NCBI GenBank assembly: GCA_023145435.1
Contig: JAGLDS010000006.1
Span: 35,900 to 99,899, forward strand
DNA length: 64,000 nucleotides
DNA from: Clostridiales bacterium
GTDB taxonomy: Bacteria; Bacillota; Clostridia; DUPQ01
Direction of reading: 5' to 3'
Shown here: piece by piece, positions 51,797-61,501 of the stretch
Numbering within the stretch: position 1 is the stretch's first letter
How the letters are laid out: every line of letters begins with the position of its first letter
The notes under the pieces: generated by a model
Seen by the model: only the letters and a program-made list of their open reading frames with translations
Told to the model about the DNA's origin: nothing
Database searches by the model: none
Program-made: the position numbers and the translations under genes

Positions 51797-53812
51797 ATGA
51801 AACAATTGAAATGGTTTGAAAAACCTTTCCTATTAGCCGCTGTTCAGTGTAACTATGGGGAAGACAGTTTTGACATAATGAAAAATCATGTAATAACTAA
51901 TGGTTTTTCAGGTGAACAGTTATTACACATTAATGCAATAGGCCATGTCTCATCCTATGAAGAAAAAAGAGATGGACAAAAACTTTCTGATTATCTTAAA
52001 AAAGCAAAAGAAAATGATTTAAAAGAAATACTATATTGGAATGTTCACTGTGTTTATGAAGAAAGTATACTTAAAAATCCTGAGTGGAAACAACTTGATA
52101 AAGACCTTTCACCTATTATGGCTTATGGTAATCAATATTTAATTTGTATTAATTCTCCTTGGATAGACACTTATTATGAGAACTTAAAAAAATTATGTAC
52201 CCATGACCTTGATGGGCTCTTTTTAGATGGACCTGTTTTTCTTCATAATGGTTGTTATTGTGAAGCATGCCAAAAAGCTTTTAAAGAAAAATATAACAAA
52301 TCACTATTTGATGCAGAATATAAAGAGTTCTTGGAATTTAGAACTGACTCTGTTACTAAAATGATTAAAACTACATATGAAATTAAAGAAGAGCTTAATC
52401 CAAACATTAAGTTATATATTAACAATTCAGCATTGCGAGCAGATGTAACTGGTAGCAATACTACAAAAGTTTATCCTTATGTGGATTTTTTAGGAACAGA
52501 AGGTGGCTTTTGTCATATAAATAAAGATTTTGATTATCTAAGAACAACATCACATGCTAAATATATTGAAAGTAAAGCAAATGGGAAACCATATGTAATC
52601 TTTATTGCAGGAGATGCAAAACCTTGGTCATATATTATGCATACAAAAGATGAAACAAGGCGGTTATATCAATTGTCCTTAGCTCAAGGTGCAAATATAT
52701 GGTATGGCATTCATGGCCCTACTAAAATGATGCATTCATCTGCAGGACATGAAGTAAAAAAATTAAATGAATTTATTAATAATAATCAAGTAGCGCTAAC
52801 ACAAACAAAGAGTAAATCAAACATTGGACTATTATGGTCAGATGCCACTGCCAATTACTATGCTTCAAGTGTTGTTAAAAGTGATTTTACTGAGGAAATG
52901 GAAATTGGAAAAGACAAAGAAGGTAATCACCATGAAGCGCTTCTTGGTATTGTTGACATGTTACAAAGAGGACATAATCAATATGATATTATTGATCAAG
53001 ATAAAATATTTAATAACAAACTTTTTAATTATGAATTGTTAATTTTACCCACATATGCTTGTATGACGAATAAAGAGGCAGATATTTTAGAAACTTACGT
53101 AAAAAATGGTGGAAATCTAATTGCTACTTTTGATACAGGTTTGTATGACGAATATGGAGTTAAAAGAGAACAAGGGTTATTAGATGATATGTTTGGAATT
53201 GTTAGAGAAAAACTTATAAAATATTCTGATACAGGTGTAGCCTATGGTCAATTTACTGATAATAGAGAAGAGAGTATATTCCCGCATCATGGTAGTTCAT
53301 GGAATATTAAAATCAAAGATGACTGTCAAGTACTTGGAGAAGTATCAAAAGAAATGCCAGGGCGCTATGTAGCTTACCCTGAAGTTTATACTCCATGTAT
53401 GGTAAAAAGAAAACATGGTAGTGGTCAAGTACTATATATTTCATCTACAATGGCTGAAAACTATTACACCATGTGTAATAGTAATCTAAGGGTTTGGTTT
53501 CAAGAACAAGTTGATACACTTTCAAATAGAACTATTATTACTAATGCTCCACAAAGCGTGGAAATTAGTTTAAGACATCAACCATCAACTAATAATCTAT
53601 TAGTACATATTGTTAATATGACAAGAGGACCAGGGCGACCAATGGAAGAAACAATTGATGTAACTAACATTAATATAATTATTACTGGTATAAAAGCTAA
53701 AACTATAAAAGGTATTTATACAGGTCGTGATTACTTATTTACAAACACACCTAAAGGTGTACAATTAATAATAGATGCATTACATGATTATGAAGTTTTA
53801 GTAGTAACTTAA
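51797..53812 (+). CDS. Putative glycosyl hydrolase (GHL6-like N-term, beta-galactosidase-trimerisation-like C-term)
   Basis: 671 aa; LDGLFLDGPVFLHNGCYCEACQKAF, ILPTYACMTNKEADILETYVKNGGNLIATFDTG. Confidence 0.65.
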   Translation: MKQLKWFEKPFLLAAVQCNYGEDSFDIMKNHVITNGFSGEQLLHINAIGHVSSYEEKRDGQKLSDYLKKAKENDLKEILYWNVHCVYEESILKNPEWKQLDKDLSPIMAYGNQYLICINSPWIDTYYENLKKLCTHDLDGLFLDGPVFLHNGCYCEACQKAFKEKYNKSLFDAEYKEFLEFRTDSVTKMIKTTYEIKEELNPNIKLYINNSALRADVTGSNTTKVYPYVDFLGTEGGFCHINKDFDYLRTTSHAKYIESKANGKPYVIFIAGDAKPWSYIMHTKDETRRLYQLSLAQGANIWYGIHGPTKMMHSSAGHEVKKLNEFINNNQVALTQTKSKSNIGLLWSDATANYYASSVVKSDFTEEMEIGKDKEGNHHEALLGIVDMLQRGHNQYDIIDQDKIFNNKLFNYELLILPTYACMTNKEADILETYVKNGGNLIATFDTGLYDEYGVKREQGLLDDMFGIVREKLIKYSDTGVAYGQFTDNREESIFPHHGSSWNIKIKDDCQVLGEVSKEMPGRYVAYPEVYTPCMVKRKHGSGQVLYISSTMAENYYTMCNSNLRVWFQEQVDTLSNRTIITNAPQSVEISLRHQPSTNNLLVHIVNMTRGPGRPMEETIDVTNINIIITGIKAKTIKGIYTGRDYLFTNTPKGVQLIIDALHDYEVLVVT

Positions 53813-53825
53813 GAGGAGGGTTTAT

Positions 53826-54857
53826 ATGTTTAATGTAGGAATTATTGGGTGTGGATCCATTACTGTTAAAAGACACGCAATAGAAACTAACGCAAATGAT
53901 GATACAAAAATATTTGGTGTATATGATCCAAATAACAAGCATGCTAAAGCAATGGCAGACAAATATAATTGTAAAATATATGATTCAGTTGATGATCTTT
54001 TAACTGATGATAATCTTTCAATTGTCATTGTGGCAACTCCTAATATATTTCATGGTGAATATACCATTAAAGCTCTAGAAAATGGCAAACATGTTTTATG
54101 TGAAAAGCCTATGGCAGCCACATTAGAATTGGCACAAGAAATGATTGATACAGCAAAAAAATATAATTTAAAATTAATGATAGGTCAAAACCAACGATTA
54201 GTGCCTGCACATATTAAAGCTAAAGAAATATTAGATAGTGGGGAGCTTGGGCGTATATTAACATTTCAAACTGTCTTTGGACACAGAGGTGCTGAAAAGT
54301 GGTCTATTGCTAACTCTCCATCAACATGGTTTTTTGACAAAGAACAAGCTATTTTTGGAGCAATGGGTGATATAGGGGTTCATAAAGCTGATTTAGTTAG
54401 GTGGCTAATAGGAGAAGAATTTAAAGCTGTAAGCTCCTTTGTTACCACTAGACATAAACGATATGATAATAATGAATTAATTAATGTTGATGATAATGCC
54501 GTAAGTATTTTACAAAGTGAAAGTGGCATTGTTGGAACATTGGCTGTTAGTTGGACATACTATGGTGGAGAAAGTAATGCTACAATTTTTAATTGTGAAA
54601 AAGGTGCATTATGGATATTTAGAGATGAAGATGCTCCAATTAAAATAAAATATGCAAATGGTTCTGAAACCTTAATTAAAATAGGTACTATTTCTACCAA
54701 TGAAAAGCAAGTTAGTTCAGGTGTAATTGATATGCTTACAGATGCTATTATTAATAATAAAAAGGTAGACATTGATGGATATGAAGGATATAAAGCATTA
54801 GAAATAATTGTTAATTGTGTTAAGTCTGCAGAAAGTGGACAAACTATTCATTTTTAG
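53826..54857 (+). CDS. Gfo/Idh/MocA family oxidoreductase
   Basis: 343 aa; VGIIGCGSITVKRHAIE, GKHVLCEKPMAATLELAQEMIDTAKK. Confidence 0.94.
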   Translation: MFNVGIIGCGSITVKRHAIETNANDDTKIFGVYDPNNKHAKAMADKYNCKIYDSVDDLLTDDNLSIVIVATPNIFHGEYTIKALENGKHVLCEKPMAATLELAQEMIDTAKKYNLKLMIGQNQRLVPAHIKAKEILDSGELGRILTFQTVFGHRGAEKWSIANSPSTWFFDKEQAIFGAMGDIGVHKADLVRWLIGEEFKAVSSFVTTRHKRYDNNELINVDDNAVSILQSESGIVGTLAVSWTYYGGESNATIFNCEKGALWIFRDEDAPIKIKYANGSETLIKIGTISTNEKQVSSGVIDMLTDAIINNKKVDIDGYEGYKALEIIVNCVKSAESGQTIHF

Positions 54858-54953
54858 ATAATAAACATATGTATAATTTGTAAAAAACAAAAAGCCGGGT
54901 ATAATAAAACCGTATTTTAGATTACACGTCATTTAGAAAAAATAGTTATTGAT

Positions 54954-56123
54954 ATGAGCAAGGTGTTTTCGGTTGTTTTGCTAACAGGGCCTAGGCAAGT
55001 AGGCAAAACTACAATGCTAAGAAAAATTGCTTTAGATAACCGTAAATATATAACATTAGATAATCCTCTTATGCGAGATTTAGCAATAAATGATCCAAGT
55101 TTATTCTTACAAAGATATAAACCACCTATTCTTATAGATGAGATACAGTATGCACCCCAGCTACTTCCATATATAAAGATGTATGTTGACGAACATAAAA
55201 ACAAAGGAGATTTTTGGTTAACAGGGTCACAAATGTTTCATATGATGAAAAATGTTAGTGAAAGTCTAGCGGGAATAGTTGGTGTATTAAATATGCTAGG
55301 ACTTTCTTTTTCTGAGATTATTGGAAGAAAAAATGAACCTTTTTCCACAGAATTTAATTTGTTAATCAAAAAAGATTTAATAAAAGATGATGTTTTAAAA
55401 GTTTATAAACGTATTTATAAAGGAGCTATGCCAGGACTATATGAAGTAGAGCATGATCTTGAAAAATTCTATTCATCGTATATCAATACCTATATACAAA
55501 GAGACATCAAAGAGCTTACTCAAGTTGCTAATGAACTATCCTTTATGAGGTTTTTACAAGCGTGTGCAGCAAGAACGGCACAAATGGTTAATTATTCAGA
55601 ATTAGCTAATGATGTGGGAATTAGCGCACCAACAGCAAAGCAATGGCTATCAATACTAATATCTTGCGGAATTGTAACTTTGATAGAACCATATTTTAAT
55701 AATTTACTTAAAAGAAAAGTAAAAGCTCCAAATATGTATTTTTTAGACACAGGGTTATGCGCATATTTAACACGTTGGACAAATCCAGAATCACTTGAAA
55801 TATCAGCTATGTCAGGTGCGTTTTTTGAAACATATGTAATATCTGAAATTATTAAAAGCTATATTAATGATGGCAAGCGACCACCAATTTACTATTATCG
55901 TGATTCTGATCAAAAAGAAATTGATTTAATAATAAATTTAAATCAAAAACTTTATCCAATTGAAATAAAAAAAAGCGGTAATCCAAAAAAAGATGCAATC
56001 AAACATTTTTCTGTTCTTAATAAAACAGGGTTAGAAATTGGAGCAGGTAATGTTATATGTCTATGTGATGACATTGTTCCCATAGATAAGAAAAATTATT
56101 TTGTTCCTATAAGTCTCATATGA
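54954..56123 (+). CDS. AAA_14 / DUF4143 ATPase
   Basis: 389 aa; VVLLTGPRQVGKTTMLRKIA, ILIDEIQYAPQLLPYIK, C-term YYRDSDQKEIDLIINLNQKLYPIEIKKS. Confidence 0.93.
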   Translation: MSKVFSVVLLTGPRQVGKTTMLRKIALDNRKYITLDNPLMRDLAINDPSLFLQRYKPPILIDEIQYAPQLLPYIKMYVDEHKNKGDFWLTGSQMFHMMKNVSESLAGIVGVLNMLGLSFSEIIGRKNEPFSTEFNLLIKKDLIKDDVLKVYKRIYKGAMPGLYEVEHDLEKFYSSYINTYIQRDIKELTQVANELSFMRFLQACAARTAQMVNYSELANDVGISAPTAKQWLSILISCGIVTLIEPYFNNLLKRKVKAPNMYFLDTGLCAYLTRWTNPESLEISAMSGAFFETYVISEIIKSYINDGKRPPIYYYRDSDQKEIDLIINLNQKLYPIEIKKSGNPKKDAIKHFSVLNKTGLEIGAGNVICLCDDIVPIDKKNYFVPISLI

Positions 56124-56184
56124 GTAGTAGTAATTTTTTGTGAGTATGATAAAATAAAAAGAAAGTAACATTTTGGAGGAATTT

Positions 56185-57057
56185 TTGAAAAAAGTAATAA
56201 GCATATTAATCATTTTCAGTCTAATATTGATAATGTCTGCATGTCAGATGCAAACTAGTACAGACTATGATAAATTAACAGTTGTTGTTAGTGTTGTACC
56301 ACAAGGAACATTTGTAAAGAAAATTGCTGGTGATTTAGTTGAAGTTGTTACAATTATTCCTCCTGGTAATTCACCGGCTAATTATCAACCTTCTGCAAGA
56401 GAAATGGGACAGCTTTCAAATGCTAGCATATATTTTACATTAGAAATGCCAACTGAAAAAGCTAATATTTTACCTAAAGTAACAGATTTTAATAGTGATA
56501 TAACCATTATTAATTTACATGCCTTTGTTGCTAAGACGTATCCAATGTTAACCAGTGGACACGATGATCATGAGGGAGAAGATGTAGACCCTCATATTTG
56601 GTTATCTCCTAAGCGAGCAATTTTAATGGTACAAGAGATGGCAAAACAATTGGGAATAATTGACCCAGAAAACAAATTGATATATGAAGAAAATGTCATT
56701 AAGTATATTGAAGAAATAAATAATGTGGATAAAGAGATAATAGAAATAACTAGCAAATTAGAAACACAATCATTTTTAATATATCATGGTTCATATACAT
56801 ATTTTGCAAATGACTATAATCTTGAAATGATTGCAATTGAAATAGAAGGTAAACAAGCAACTGCAAGTGATTTACAAAAAGTTATTGATATTGCTAGAGA
56901 AAAGAATATAAAAACAATTTTTTATCAAGAAGAATTTGATGATCAACAAGCAAATACAATAGCTTTTGAGATTGATGGGAGTGTAATGAAAGCAGCTCCT
57001 TTATCACCTAATTATATAGAAAGTTTATTAACCTTTGCCAATGCACTAACAAAGTGA
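56185..57057 (+). CDS. znuA: Zn/Mn-type ABC transporter substrate-binding lipoprotein (TTG start at 56185 preferred; track start 56173 lies on the RBS)
   Basis: KKVISILIIFSLILIMSACQ lipobox; VVSVVPQGTFVKKIAGDLVEVVTIIPPG; DHEGEDVDPHIWLSPK. Confidence 0.9.
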   Translation: MKKVISILIIFSLILIMSACQMQTSTDYDKLTVVVSVVPQGTFVKKIAGDLVEVVTIIPPGNSPANYQPSAREMGQLSNASIYFTLEMPTEKANILPKVTDFNSDITIINLHAFVAKTYPMLTSGHDDHEGEDVDPHIWLSPKRAILMVQEMAKQLGIIDPENKLIYEENVIKYIEEINNVDKEIIEITSKLETQSFLIYHGSYTYFANDYNLEMIAIEIEGKQATASDLQKVIDIAREKNIKTIFYQEEFDDQQANTIAFEIDGSVMKAAPLSPNYIESLLTFANALTK

Positions 57058-57065
57058 GGAGAAAA

Positions 57066-57755
57066 ATGATAGAAAAAATATCATATAAAGATGTCAGATA
57101 TTGTTATGGAGATGTTTGTGCTGTTCATGAAGCTACATTTGATTTTCCTAAAAATGCTATTACTGCCTTAATTGGGCCAAATGGCGGAGGTAAAAGTACA
57201 ATAGTTAAATTACTAGTAGGGTTATTAAAACCAGACCATGGACATGTGAAAAAGTTTGAAGGGGCAACCATTGGTTATGTACCACAAGCAACTACATTTG
57301 ATAGAGCTTTTCCAGCTACTATCTATGATTTAGTATTAATGGGAACAAAAGACAATAAAATTACACCTTTTAAGAGATACACTAAACGAGATAAAGAAAA
57401 AGCTTGTGAAGCTATTAAACGGTTATCGTTAAATGGACTTGAAAACAGAAGTATTAATCAATTATCTTTAGGTCAATTAAAACGAGGTTTAATTGCAAGG
57501 GCTATTGCTTCGAATGCTAATATTTTAGTATTAGATGAACCAGATGAAAGTTTAGATATAGAATCTAGTAAAAACTTATATAAAATATTAGTAACATTAA
57601 AAAAAGACACGACTATTATTATTGTTAGTCACCATGTAGCAGAGATATTAGAAGTAGCAGATTATGCTTTATATGTTATGGAGCATGTTAAGTTTTATAA
57701 CGAACCAAAACAATTACAAGAAATATTATTAAATGATGGGATATTCACATTATGA
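57066..57755 (+). CDS. znuC: Metal ABC transporter ATP-binding protein (ATG 57066 preferred over GTG 57054)
   Basis: LIGPNGGGKSTIVKLLVGLL, LSLGQLKRGLIARAIASNANILVLDEPDESLD. Confidence 0.9.
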   Translation: MIEKISYKDVRYCYGDVCAVHEATFDFPKNAITALIGPNGGGKSTIVKLLVGLLKPDHGHVKKFEGATIGYVPQATTFDRAFPATIYDLVLMGTKDNKITPFKRYTKRDKEKACEAIKRLSLNGLENRSINQLSLGQLKRGLIARAIASNANILVLDEPDESLDIESSKNLYKILVTLKKDTTIIIVSHHVAEILEVADYALYVMEHVKFYNEPKQLQEILLNDGIFTL

Positions 57756-58597
57756 TACAAGCAATTTTTAAATATACATTTATGCAAAATGCTTTATTAG
57801 CAGCCTTACTAGCTAGCGTAGTAGCAGGGGTTATTGGTACTATTGTTATGGAAAAAAAATTAGTCAGTATGTCTGGTGGTATAGCCCATGCATCTTTTGG
57901 TGGCATAGGGTTTGGTTACTTACTTAATTTTGAACCTATTTGGGGAGGATTGTTTTTTGCAATTGGATCATCGTTACTAATTTCTAGAATCACTAAAAAC
58001 GGGAAAATAAAAGCAGATACACTAACAGGGATTTTATGGTCCTTTGGTATGGCTTTGGGAATATTGTTTATTTCATTAACTCCAGGATATATGCCTGATA
58101 TGACTAGTTATCTTTTTGGAGATATTTTATCTGTATCTAATAGCTCAATTTTTTATATGAGTATATTTACAATTATTATAGTTGTATTATTTGTGGTTTA
58201 CTTTCATTCGTTTATGATGTACCTATTTGATGAAGATTATGCAAGGTCAACTGGAATGAATGTTACATTATTAGAGTACCTAGTATATATAATGATTCCT
58301 CTTGGTATTATTGTATTAATTAAAATAGTTGGAATCATTTTAACAATAGCTTTAATGACTATTCCTGTTTCAATTGCTAAGATGCTTTTTAACTCACTTA
58401 AACAGGTGGTTATTTCATCTGTAATCATTAGTACATTTTTATGCATAGTTGGGATTGCCATTTCATATTATATAAATATTCCATCAGGAGCATGTATTAT
58501 AATATTTAGTACATTTATTTATTTTATTACTTGGTTATATACAATAGCTCTTAAGAAAAGCCGCCATACCCATAAGAAACATCACCATAGCGAATAA
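57752..58597 (+). CDS. znuB: Metal ABC transporter permease with His-rich C-terminus
   Basis: 281 aa; SGGIAHASFGGIGFGYLL; ABC-3 type TM pattern; C-term RHTHKKHHHSE. Confidence 0.9.
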   Translation: MIQAIFKYTFMQNALLAALLASVVAGVIGTIVMEKKLVSMSGGIAHASFGGIGFGYLLNFEPIWGGLFFAIGSSLLISRITKNGKIKADTLTGILWSFGMALGILFISLTPGYMPDMTSYLFGDILSVSNSSIFYMSIFTIIIVVLFVVYFHSFMMYLFDEDYARSTGMNVTLLEYLVYIMIPLGIIVLIKIVGIILTIALMTIPVSIAKMLFNSLKQVVISSVIISTFLCIVGIAISYYINIPSGACIIIFSTFIYFITWLYTIALKKSRHTHKKHHHSE

Positions 58598-58611
58598 AGA
58601 AAGAAGGCAAT

Positions 58612-59580
58612 ATGGCAACTGTTTTTGTTAGTAACTATAAAGGATTTACATCTACCTATTTTACTAAGGCTATTACTAAGTTGTCCCTTATAAAAAAACT
58701 ACAAACAACTAAAAATATTTATATTAAGCCTAACCTAACTTCCCATGTTCATGATGATAAATCAGGTGTTATTACAGCGGATAAAGTGCTTATTAAAGTA
58801 TTAAAAGCCATAAGAGAAATTAATAAAGATGCAACAATTTCTATTATTGAATCAGATGGAATATTAGATAATTATGTAAGGGATAAATTTTCTAACAGAA
58901 ACTATGAAAAATTAATAAAACCATTTAAACCAATTAAATTAGTTGATTTAACAAGAAGTGAACAAACTAGTATTCCATGTTTTGGTTCCCTTTTTAAAAA
59001 CGACATTCAACTACCTATGCTTTTTACTAATGATTATTTCTATATTTCACTATCTAAAATAAAAACCCATTCAAAATCAACATTATCTGGAGCACTAAAA
59101 AACCAATTTGGTTGTTTACCTATGCGTGATAAAAGTGTATACCATCCATATTTATCAAAAGTAATAGCTGATCTAAATAGCGTTATTAATGTTGATTTAT
59201 GTATTGCAGAGGGATGTCCCGCATTAGAAGGAGATGGACCCATTAATGGGTCCATAAAAGATATTGATAGTATATTAATAGGAGATGATCCAGTTGCCAT
59301 TGATACTATTACAGCAAAAATAATGGGTATTAATCCTAAGAGAGTTGCTCATATTAAATATTGTCATAATAAAAACATTGGAACTATGAATTTAAATGAT
59401 ATTAATATCATTGGAAAATTACCTGTTTGTACAAAGTTTATGCAAATTAAAACAATAAAGAAACTATCAATTAGGTTTGGAGCTTTTATTCAAAAAACAG
59501 GACAGTTAATAGCAAAAGTGGGGAAAGTAGTACAAAGCCAATCTCTATTAGCAAGTATTAGTAAAAACATAAAAAGATGA
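58612..59580 (+). CDS. DUF362 domain-containing protein
   Basis: 322 aa; ISLSKIKTHSKSTLSGALKNQFGCLP, AEGCPALEGDGP. Confidence 0.82.
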   Translation: MATVFVSNYKGFTSTYFTKAITKLSLIKKLQTTKNIYIKPNLTSHVHDDKSGVITADKVLIKVLKAIREINKDATISIIESDGILDNYVRDKFSNRNYEKLIKPFKPIKLVDLTRSEQTSIPCFGSLFKNDIQLPMLFTNDYFYISLSKIKTHSKSTLSGALKNQFGCLPMRDKSVYHPYLSKVIADLNSVINVDLCIAEGCPALEGDGPINGSIKDIDSILIGDDPVAIDTITAKIMGINPKRVAHIKYCHNKNIGTMNLNDINIIGKLPVCTKFMQIKTIKKLSIRFGAFIQKTGQLIAKVGKVVQSQSLLASISKNIKR

Positions 59581-59592
59581 AAAGAGGTAATA

Positions 59593-60474
59593 ATGAAATT
59601 TAGTAAATGGTTATTTAGGCGCCCAATAATTTTTCTGTTTCCGCCTAAATTTTATCTTAAGATGATGTTTAAGCTTAGAATGAAAAAAAAGTTAAACTTA
59701 AAAGACCCTCATACATTTAATGAAAAAATTAATTGGTTAAAATTATATGGTAGACGTAAAGAGTATACAAAGATGGCTGATAAGTATGAAGCTAGAGAAT
59801 TTATAAAAAAAACCATTGGCGAGCAATATTTAGTTCCAATATTTGGAGTATATGATAATGCAAATGATATTCCATATGAAAAATTACCTGATAAGTTTAT
59901 ATTAAAATGTAATCATGATTCAAATAGTTCAGTTATATGTTGGGATAAAAGTACATTTGATTATCAAAAAGGAATTGATTATGTTAATAAAAAACTAGTA
60001 AGGAACTATTATTACTACTTTAGGGAATGGGTTTATAAAGATATTAATAGAAAAATTGTTGTTGAGCATTTATTAGATGATGGTGATGAAAAATTAATGG
60101 ACTATCGTATTTTTTGCTTTAATGGGAAACCTGTAATGATATCTGTTGATTATAATAAAATCAGTGATTTTACACGGCATCTATATACACCTGAATGGAA
60201 ATATATTAAAGCTGGGATAAAGTACCAATATACACAAACAAGAATTATAAAAAGACCAAAAGAAATGGATAAAATGCTAGAGTTAGCTAGTAAACTATCA
60301 ACAGGCATCCCATTTTTACGAGTAGATATGTATTTAGTATATGGGAAAATATATGCAGGAGAATTAACCTTTTATCCAGCAGGTGGATATAGTCAGTTTT
60401 CTCCTAAAAGCTTTGATTTAGAATTCGGGGAAAAACTAAAATTACCAGAAAAGAGAAAGAAAATAAATGAGTAA
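59593..60474 (+). CDS. TupA-like ATP-grasp protein
   Basis: 293 aa; FNEKINWLKLYGRRKEYTKMADKYEAREFIKKTIGEQYLVPIFGVYDN, PDKFILKCNHDSN. Confidence 0.85.
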   Translation: MKFSKWLFRRPIIFLFPPKFYLKMMFKLRMKKKLNLKDPHTFNEKINWLKLYGRRKEYTKMADKYEAREFIKKTIGEQYLVPIFGVYDNANDIPYEKLPDKFILKCNHDSNSSVICWDKSTFDYQKGIDYVNKKLVRNYYYYFREWVYKDINRKIVVEHLLDDGDEKLMDYRIFCFNGKPVMISVDYNKISDFTRHLYTPEWKYIKAGIKYQYTQTRIIKRPKEMDKMLELASKLSTGIPFLRVDMYLVYGKIYAGELTFYPAGGYSQFSPKSFDLEFGEKLKLPEKRKKINE

Positions 60475-61501
60475 AATTAGTGTCATTCTTCCAGTCTACA
60501 ATGCTGAAAAATATTTAGTTAAATGCCTTGATTCAGTAATTAATCAAACACTAAAAGATATTGAAATTATTATCCTAAATGATGGCTCAACTGATAAAAG
60601 CGAAGCTATTATAAAGAACTACCAAAAAAAAGATAAGCGAATTATTTATTTATTCCATGAAAATATAGGAGTTGGTCTTACTAGGGATAAGGGGTTAAAT
60701 AAAGCAACAGGTGAATATGTTTCTTTTATTGATAATGATGATTATCTTGAATTAGACATGTTAGAGATATTATATAAAAAAGCTAAGGAAAATGATTTAG
60801 ATATTTTATGTTGTGAGCATATTGTGGAAATGCCAAATAAAAGTAGTTTAAGAAAAAAATTACCAGATATAAAAGCAATTAATATAACTAAAGATAATGT
60901 ATCTACATTTTTTAGGGATTATTATTTCACATATGTTTTTCACGCACCATTATGGAATAAACTATATAAAAGAGAATTTGTTATTAAACACAATGCACAT
61001 TTTGTTTCAATAAAGTTAGTTTTTTCAGATGATCATTATTTTCAAATCCAATTATTAGCTAATGAACCATCCATAGGGTTTCACCCTCAACCACTTTATC
61101 ATCATCTTGTTAGACAAGGCTCAATGATGCAAAGCAAAAAAGAAAACTTTTTAAAACGTGAAATATATTTAAGCCAATTAATAAGGGAACTACCATATAA
61201 AAATGAAAAATTAGCTAATATGATTGCAGATGGATATTTATATAGTAGGTTACTTAATCAAGCAAATAAAAAAATGAAAAAGAATTCATCATTTAAAACA
61301 ATTAAACAATTATTAAACGAATTAAGTCAATTTAGTGGTTATCATATATTTTTAAAATCATCTAGAGTTAATAGTAGTCATAAATTGTTTATAAAGAAAA
61401 AAAGAAGAATATTCTTTTATATATTCATATTGCTAAAGAATAGTAAAATACCTTACTTAGGTACATTATTACTTTATTTAAAAATGAAATTACTTAAGTA
61501 A
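60467..61501 (+). CDS. GT2 family glycosyltransferase
   Basis: 344 aa; KISVILPVYNAEKYLVKCLDSVINQTLKDIEIIILNDGSTDKS, SFIDNDDYLE. Confidence 0.95.
   Translation: MSKISVILPVYNAEKYLVKCLDSVINQTLKDIEIIILNDGSTDKSEAIIKNYQKKDKRIIYLFHENIGVGLTRDKGLNKATGEYVSFIDNDDYLELDMLEILYKKAKENDLDILCCEHIVEMPNKSSLRKKLPDIKAINITKDNVSTFFRDYYFTYVFHAPLWNKLYKREFVIKHNAHFVSIKLVFSDDHYFQIQLLANEPSIGFHPQPLYHHLVRQGSMMQSKKENFLKREIYLSQLIRELPYKNEKLANMIADGYLYSRLLNQANKKMKKNSSFKTIKQLLNELSQFSGYHIFLKSSRVNSSHKLFIKKKRRIFFYIFILLKNSKIPYLGTLLLYLKMKLLK

Noticed and set aside
54954-56123. Mobile element or toxin-antitoxin carrying the AAA_14 ATPase
   Set aside because: No partner toxin, transposase, integrase or terminal repeats seen around it
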